From: JASEGV01 sp947085285
GTDB lineage: Bacteria > Bacteroidota > Ignavibacteria > UBA10030 > BY39
Length of the DNA: 18,823 nucleotides
Reading direction: 5' to 3'
NCBI GenBank assembly: GCA_947085285.1
Contig: CAMTVZ010000099.1
Span: 1-18,823, forward strand
The notes under the pieces: generated by a model
Seen by the model: the letters and a program-made list of their open reading frames with translations, nothing else
What the model was told of the DNA's origin: nothing
The model's database searches: none
Translations under genes and position numbers: made by a program
Part shown: piece by piece, positions 14,547 to 18,823 of the stretch
Position numbering within the stretch: the first letter of the stretch is position 1
Layout of the letters: each line of letters begins with the position of its first letter

Positions 14547-17069
14547 TTACTTAACTACAACATTAAACAATTTATTTTTTACAAAAATTGTTTTCATAAC
14601 TGTTTTACCTTCAAGATGTTTTTTGACCGATTCATTCTCGAAAGCTAATTTTTGGACCTCTTCTTCGGTCGAATCGAAAGAGAGTGGTAATTTTGCTCTG
14701 ATTTTTCCGTTTACTTGAATAACCATTTCGATTGTATCTACGATTGTTTTGGCTTCATCGTATTTAGGCCATGCTTCGTACGCCAGCGATTTGTTTGATC
14801 CAAGCTTAGCCCAAATCTCTTCCGCAATATGTGGAGCAAATGGCGATAGCAACAAAACGAATGGCTTCAGAGCAGCAAGTGGTTTTACTTCTAAATTCAA
14901 AAATTCGTTCACAAAAATCATCATCTGCGAAATTGCGGTATTAAAATTCATCGTCTCGATATCCAGTGTTACCTTCTTAATCGTCTGATGCAAAATTCGT
15001 TCTTGGTCTTCACTCAACGGCACATCTTGAATCGATCTGTTCAATTTTCCTTCCTCGTCAACGAACATCCTCCAGACACGATTTAAGAAACGGAAAACAC
15101 CTTCAACACCTTTTGTTGACCAAGGTTTAGTATCTTCGAGTGGACCCATAAACATCTCGAATAGGCGTAAAGCATCGGCACCATACTCGTTTACCACATC
15201 ATCAGGGTTGATTACATTTCCCATAGATTTCGACATTTTTTGACCGTCTTCGCCTAAAATCAAGCCTTGGTTAACCAGACGTTGGAACGGTTCTTTCGTT
15301 GAAACATAGCCCAAATCGAACAGTGTTTTGTGCCAGAATCGAGAATAGAGCAGATGCAGAACAGCGTGTTCGGCGCCACCTACATATAAATCAACTGGCA
15401 TCCAATATTTTTCTTTTTCTGGAGAGCAGAGTTCGTTATTATTCTGCGGATCTAAATATCTGAGGTAGTACCAACAAGAACCAGCCCATTGAGGCATAGT
15501 GTGAGTTTCGCGACGATATTTTTTACCTGTCTTGGGGTCAGTATAGTTCACCCAATTTTCGATTGTTGCCAGAGGTGATTCCCCTGTACCACTTGGTTTG
15601 TACGACTCGACATCTGGTAATAAAATCGGCAATTCGGTTTCTGGAAGTGCAATCGCTGTTCCGTCGTCATCATAAACTAATGGGAATGGTTCGCCCCAAT
15701 ATCGCTGGCGCGAAAATAACCAATCGCGCAATTTGTAATTTACTTGGCGACGCCCAATTTTCTTTTCTTCTAACCATTGAATAATTTTATCTTTCGCCTG
15801 CTTTGTAGGAAGATTGTTTATCGAAATTTCATCGTTCGAAGAATTTATAGCAATTCCTTCTTCCTCGTATGCTGCTTTTGTACAATCACCCCCCGAAACA
15901 ACTTCCACAATTGGCAGATGATACGTTTTAGCAAAATCGTAATCGCGCTGATCATGACCGGGCACAGCCATTATGGCGCCTGTTCCGTACGAAATCAGAA
16001 CATAATCGGCAGTCCAAATTTGAATTTCTTTTTTAGTAGCCGGGTTAATCGCATAAGCTCCAGTAAATACTCCAGTTTTATTTTTTTCTAAAGCTGTTCG
16101 TTCGATTTCACTTTTTAATGCTGCCTGATTTCGGTATTCTTCAACATCTTCGAAATATTCTGCTGTAGTAATTTTTTCGACTAATTTATGTTCGGGAGCT
16201 AAAACCATATAAGTAGCACCAAAGAGTGTATCGGGGCGTGTTGTAAATACACGAATGGTTTCGTGAGAATCCTTGATTTTAAATTCGATTTCAGCCCCTT
16301 CCGATTTTCCTATCCAATTTCGCTGCATCTCTTTAATACTTTGGGGCCAATCGAGTTCGTCCAAATCGGCTTCCAGTCGGTCGGCATAGGAGGTAATACG
16401 CAGCATCCACTGACGCATCATTTTACGTTCGACTTTATAACCTTTTTCGACCCACTCGTCAACTTCCTCGTTAGCTAAAACAGTTCCTAATTCAGCGCAC
16501 CAGTTCACCGGCATTTCAGCAAGGTAAGCAAGGCGGTGCTTCGAGATAAAATCGTATCTCTCTTTTTCATTTAGTCCATCTGGTATCGGAAGCTCAGAAA
16601 TAGGGCGTGCTTTACCAGCTTTTTTATCGAACCACGAATTATATATTTTCAAAAATATCCATTGAGTCCATTTGTAATAACCTGGATCAGTAGTATTAAT
16701 TTCGCGCGACCAATCGTAGGATAAGCCTAACATTTTGATTTGGCGTTTGAATGTAGAAATATTTTGTTGCGTAGTGATACTTGGATGGATACCAGTTTGC
16801 ATTGCGTATCGTTCTGCCGGTAAACCGAAGGCATCCCAGCCCATTGGATGGAGTACATTGAATCCGTTCATCCGCTTGTAACGTGCAATGATATCGGTTG
16901 CAGTATAACCTTCGGGATGACCAACGTGTAGACCAGCTCCCGATGGATACGGAAACATATCGAGAATATAATATTTAGGTTTATCCGGTCTTTCTTCGAC
17001 CTTAAAAATGTTATTATCGTCCCAATATTGCTGCCACTTCTTTTCTATTTTACCAAAAGGATAACTCAT
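14547..17069 (-). CDS. leuS: Leucine-tRNA ligase
   Basis: LeuRS charges tRNA-Leu with leucine in the cytosol. The 840-residue length is normal. The HIGH-type motif is HVGH at 48-51, within YPSGAGLHVGHPEGYTATD. The KMSKS loop is at 611-615. The CP1 editing domain, which clears mischarged norvaline and isoleucine, keeps the threonine-rich motif TTRPDT (276-281) and the conserved aspartate in GHDQRDYDFA (371-380). The anticodon-binding and C-terminal domains follow from about 660. No Shine-Dalgarno site is seen before the ATG. It starts 27 nt after the amidohydrolase stop, leaving no room for a T-box or leader attenuator between them. Confidence 0.98.
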   Translation of the reverse strand: MSYPFGKIEKKWQQYWDDNNIFKVEERPDKPKYYILDMFPYPSGAGLHVGHPEGYTATDIIARYKRMNGFNVLHPMGWDAFGLPAERYAMQTGIHPSITTQQNISTFKRQIKMLGLSYDWSREINTTDPGYYKWTQWIFLKIYNSWFDKKAGKARPISELPIPDGLNEKERYDFISKHRLAYLAEMPVNWCAELGTVLANEEVDEWVEKGYKVERKMMRQWMLRITSYADRLEADLDELDWPQSIKEMQRNWIGKSEGAEIEFKIKDSHETIRVFTTRPDTLFGATYMVLAPEHKLVEKITTAEYFEDVEEYRNQAALKSEIERTALEKNKTGVFTGAYAINPATKKEIQIWTADYVLISYGTGAIMAVPGHDQRDYDFAKTYHLPIVEVVSGGDCTKAAYEEEGIAINSSNDEISINNLPTKQAKDKIIQWLEEKKIGRRQVNYKLRDWLFSRQRYWGEPFPLVYDDDGTAIALPETELPILLPDVESYKPSGTGESPLATIENWVNYTDPKTGKKYRRETHTMPQWAGSCWYYLRYLDPQNNNELCSPEKEKYWMPVDLYVGGAEHAVLHLLYSRFWHKTLFDLGYVSTKEPFQRLVNQGLILGEDGQKMSKSMGNVINPDDVVNEYGADALRLFEMFMGPLEDTKPWSTKGVEGVFRFLNRVWRMFVDEEGKLNRSIQDVPLSEDQERILHQTIKKVTLDIETMNFNTAISQMMIFVNEFLNLEVKPLAALKPFVLLLSPFAPHIAEEIWAKLGSNKSLAYEAWPKYDEAKTIVDTIEMVIQVNGKIRAKLPLSFDSTEEEVQKLAFENESVKKHLEGKTVMKTIFVKNKLFNVVVK

Positions 17070-17096
17070 ATTTTAAATATTTATTTTACTATTCTT

Positions 17097-18767
17097 TTAT
17101 TTTGAATAAACAATTTTACCAGCTATTATTGTCATATCTATTTCTGTATTCAAAATTTCATTTGCAGGTATAGTCATAATATCCTGCGATATTATTGTGA
17201 GGTCGGCACACTTCCCAACTTCGATTGTTCCTTTCTCCTTTTCTTTAAAGGCAGCAAAGGCAGCCCAGGTTGTAAACGACTTTAAGGCTTCATCGCGCGA
17301 CATACATTCTTCGGGATGCCAGCCTCCTTCGGGTTTACCGTCTTGATCCATTCGTGTAACAGCTGCATAAAATCCCCAAAGAGGTTGCATAATATCGTTT
17401 GGAAAATCTGAGCCGGCAGGTATAATAGCACCGGAATTAATCAGTGATTTCCAAGCATAAGCTCCTTTAATTCTTTGGCTACCTAATCTTGCTTCAGCCC
17501 AATCCATATCCGATGTTGCATGAATTGGTTGCATACTTGGCAAAACATTTAACTTCTTAAAACGAACTATGTCGTCGGGTAACAGAACCTGTGCATGCTC
17601 GATTCTAAAACGCAAATCCTTATTATTCATACCAAGTAATTTTTCATACATATTTAGAACTATATGATTAGCTCGATCGCCAATAGCATGTATGCAGACC
17701 TGAAAATTTTTTTGAATAGCTCGCCGAGTTACTGTTTCCATTGTAGAATCGTCGATTAAAGTGAGCCCACGGTTACCGGGGTCGTCAGAATAATTTTCAA
17801 CAAGAGCAGCGCCTCGTGAACCGAGAGCTCCATCAGCATACATTTTAACAGCCCGAATAGTTAACATACCGTTGCCGTAATTTAACAATGGTCCTTTCTC
17901 GCTGAATTCATCCCATGTTGAGCTAGGTGCATCTATCGCACCGTAAATTCTGATTCGGAGTTTCTGCTCGTCAGCTAATTTTTTGTATGCACGAATCGTT
18001 TGCGAGTTTAAACCCATATCGTGCACTTCGGTTAAACCTGCTTTCAAACATTCCTCAACGGCAAGTAATATTGACTGTTCAACCTCAACATCAGTCGGCG
18101 GAGGAACAATTTTTTCTACTAACTCGGTTGCTTTGTCGATTAAAACACCTGTGGGATTACCAGAAATATCGCGAATAATTTTTCCGCCTGGAGGATCGTT
18201 TGTAGCCGAAGTTATTCGTGCCATTTCAAGTGTTTTTGAATTTACCCAAATCGCATGTCCATCGATTCTCCCTAAGATTACAGGGTTATGAGGGGCTACC
18301 GAATCTAACAAATCTTTTGTTGGAAATTTTTTTTCGCTCCAAAGAGTTTGGTCCCACCCTCTTCCGTAAATCCATTCGCCTGGTGAAATGTCATTCCCCT
18401 TTTTTGCAACCAACTCTGCAATTTCTTTATCAGATGTGATTCCGGCAAGCATCAACGAGTTAAGCATTTGCCCAAAACCAAACATATGTGCGTGTGCATC
18501 AATAAGACCCGGAATTACTACCTTCCCATTTAAATCTATTATTTTTTCAGCATTGTAGCGATCGTTTAATTCACTTGATTGTCCTACAGCAACAATGTAT
18601 CCTTCTTTAATTACAATTGCTTCGGCACGTGGTTTATTGACGTCGAGCGTATAGATGTTACCATTGATTAATAAAAGGTCAGCTTTTTTCTTCATAAAAA
18701 ATATCATATATATTACCAGAAATAGTACAATACAAAAAAGCAAAATTAATGCAATTTTAGATTTCAT
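17097..18767 (-). CDS. Membrane-anchored YtcJ-like amidohydrolase (amidohydrolase family 3)
   Basis: A 556-residue metal-dependent hydrolase of the YtcJ group in amidohydrolase family 3. Substrates of this group are mostly unknown. An N-terminal hydrophobic segment (about 5-24) precedes a KKK stretch; it lacks a lipobox or clear signal-peptidase site, so it looks like a membrane anchor. The metal-ligand motifs are complete: DAHAH (90-94), the candidate lysine ligand K308 in KMYADGALGSR, IHAIGDRAN (359-367), RIEHAQVL (388-395) and GSDFPN (452-457). A beta-sandwich strand pair at both ends (LLINGNIYTLD and IIAGKIVYSK) closes the fold. It is the first gene seen in the right block and ends 27 nt ahead of leuS. 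Family secure, substrate unknown. Confidence 0.88.
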   Translation of the reverse strand: MKSKIALILLFCIVLFLVIYMIFFMKKKADLLLINGNIYTLDVNKPRAEAIVIKEGYIVAVGQSSELNDRYNAEKIIDLNGKVVIPGLIDAHAHMFGFGQMLNSLMLAGITSDKEIAELVAKKGNDISPGEWIYGRGWDQTLWSEKKFPTKDLLDSVAPHNPVILGRIDGHAIWVNSKTLEMARITSATNDPPGGKIIRDISGNPTGVLIDKATELVEKIVPPPTDVEVEQSILLAVEECLKAGLTEVHDMGLNSQTIRAYKKLADEQKLRIRIYGAIDAPSSTWDEFSEKGPLLNYGNGMLTIRAVKMYADGALGSRGAALVENYSDDPGNRGLTLIDDSTMETVTRRAIQKNFQVCIHAIGDRANHIVLNMYEKLLGMNNKDLRFRIEHAQVLLPDDIVRFKKLNVLPSMQPIHATSDMDWAEARLGSQRIKGAYAWKSLINSGAIIPAGSDFPNDIMQPLWGFYAAVTRMDQDGKPEGGWHPEECMSRDEALKSFTTWAAFAAFKEKEKGTIEVGKCADLTIISQDIMTIPANEILNTEIDMTIIAGKIVYSK

Positions 18768-18789
18768 AATTCTAAACGAATTTACAATT

Positions 18790-18816
18790 TTGACTTAATA
18801 TAAAAAGATTAGTCAA
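18790..18816. promoter_or_regulatory. Inverted repeat upstream of the amidohydrolase gene
   Basis: TTGACTTAAT (18790-18799) faces ATTAGTCAA (18808-18816): nine base pairs with one bulged T around an 8-nt AT-rich loop. It lies 23 nt before the ATG at 18767. It could be an operator, a leader hairpin or a terminator for whatever lies beyond the window. No T-run follows on either strand and no clear promoter hexamer pair was found. Confidence 0.25.
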
Positions 18817-18823
18817 GAAATGC

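Noticed and set aside
15777..16091. 104-codon open frame on the + strand opposite leuS
   Set aside because: It lies wholly antisense to a well-conserved part of leuS, shows no family motif and has atypical composition; it is a shadow of the real gene.
17070..17096. T-box or leucine leader peptide ahead of leuS
   Set aside because: Only 27 nt separate leuS from the upstream gene, too short for a T-box, and no short leucine-rich frame is present.

Overview
The window is an ordinary, gene-dense, AT-rich bacterial chromosome segment. The gene repertoire fits the Bacteroidota/Chlorobiota (FCB) side of the tree, plausibly an Ignavibacteria-like lineage. The pointers are a probable DUF4905-type protein, a DUF1844 protein, few Shine-Dalgarno sites, an HdrD-like membrane Fe-S protein and WaaE/WaaL-type surface-glycan genes of a Gram-negative envelope. 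This placement is inferred from gene content only. No rRNA, tRNA, CRISPR array, transposase, integrase or phage gene was seen.

Left block (1-4529, + strand): the 3' part of tilS, then hpt, ftsH, a CTP-dependent polyprenol/diacylglycerol kinase-like membrane protein and a nucleoside 2-deoxyribosyltransferase-like protein. All are spaced by 3 nt or less or overlap, so this looks like one transcription unit. tilS-hpt-ftsH is a gene order seen in many bacteria; the last two genes are a lineage-specific extension.

Convergent gap (4530-4731): about 200 nt without a gene. It holds a weak terminator-like hairpin for each block and one short dispersed-repeat-like element.

Right block (18767 down to 4732, - strand): in transcription order, a membrane-anchored YtcJ-like amidohydrolase, leuS, a decayed family 2 glycosyltransferase remnant, an O-antigen ligase-like polytopic protein, a WaaE-like glycosyltransferase, a DUF1844 protein, nadK, radA, rdgB, a probable DUF4905 protein, a YjbQ/UPF0047 protein, a PhzF-like protein and an HdrD/FadF-like membrane Fe-S oxidoreductase. 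Gaps are mostly below 30 nt and several genes overlap. The only larger gap is 61 nt, after rdgB.

The content is mainly housekeeping: tRNA maturation and charging, purine salvage and nucleotide-pool cleaning, NADP synthesis, DNA repair and membrane proteolysis. A small envelope-glycan segment (remnant glycosyltransferase, ligase, WaaE-like enzyme) sits inside it. I do not see a convincing new defence or mobile system. The points most worth a second look are the glycosyltransferase remnant, the Fe-S oxidoreductase with no ETF partner nearby, the uncharacterised genes sitting inside housekeeping operons, and the small repeat between the blocks.
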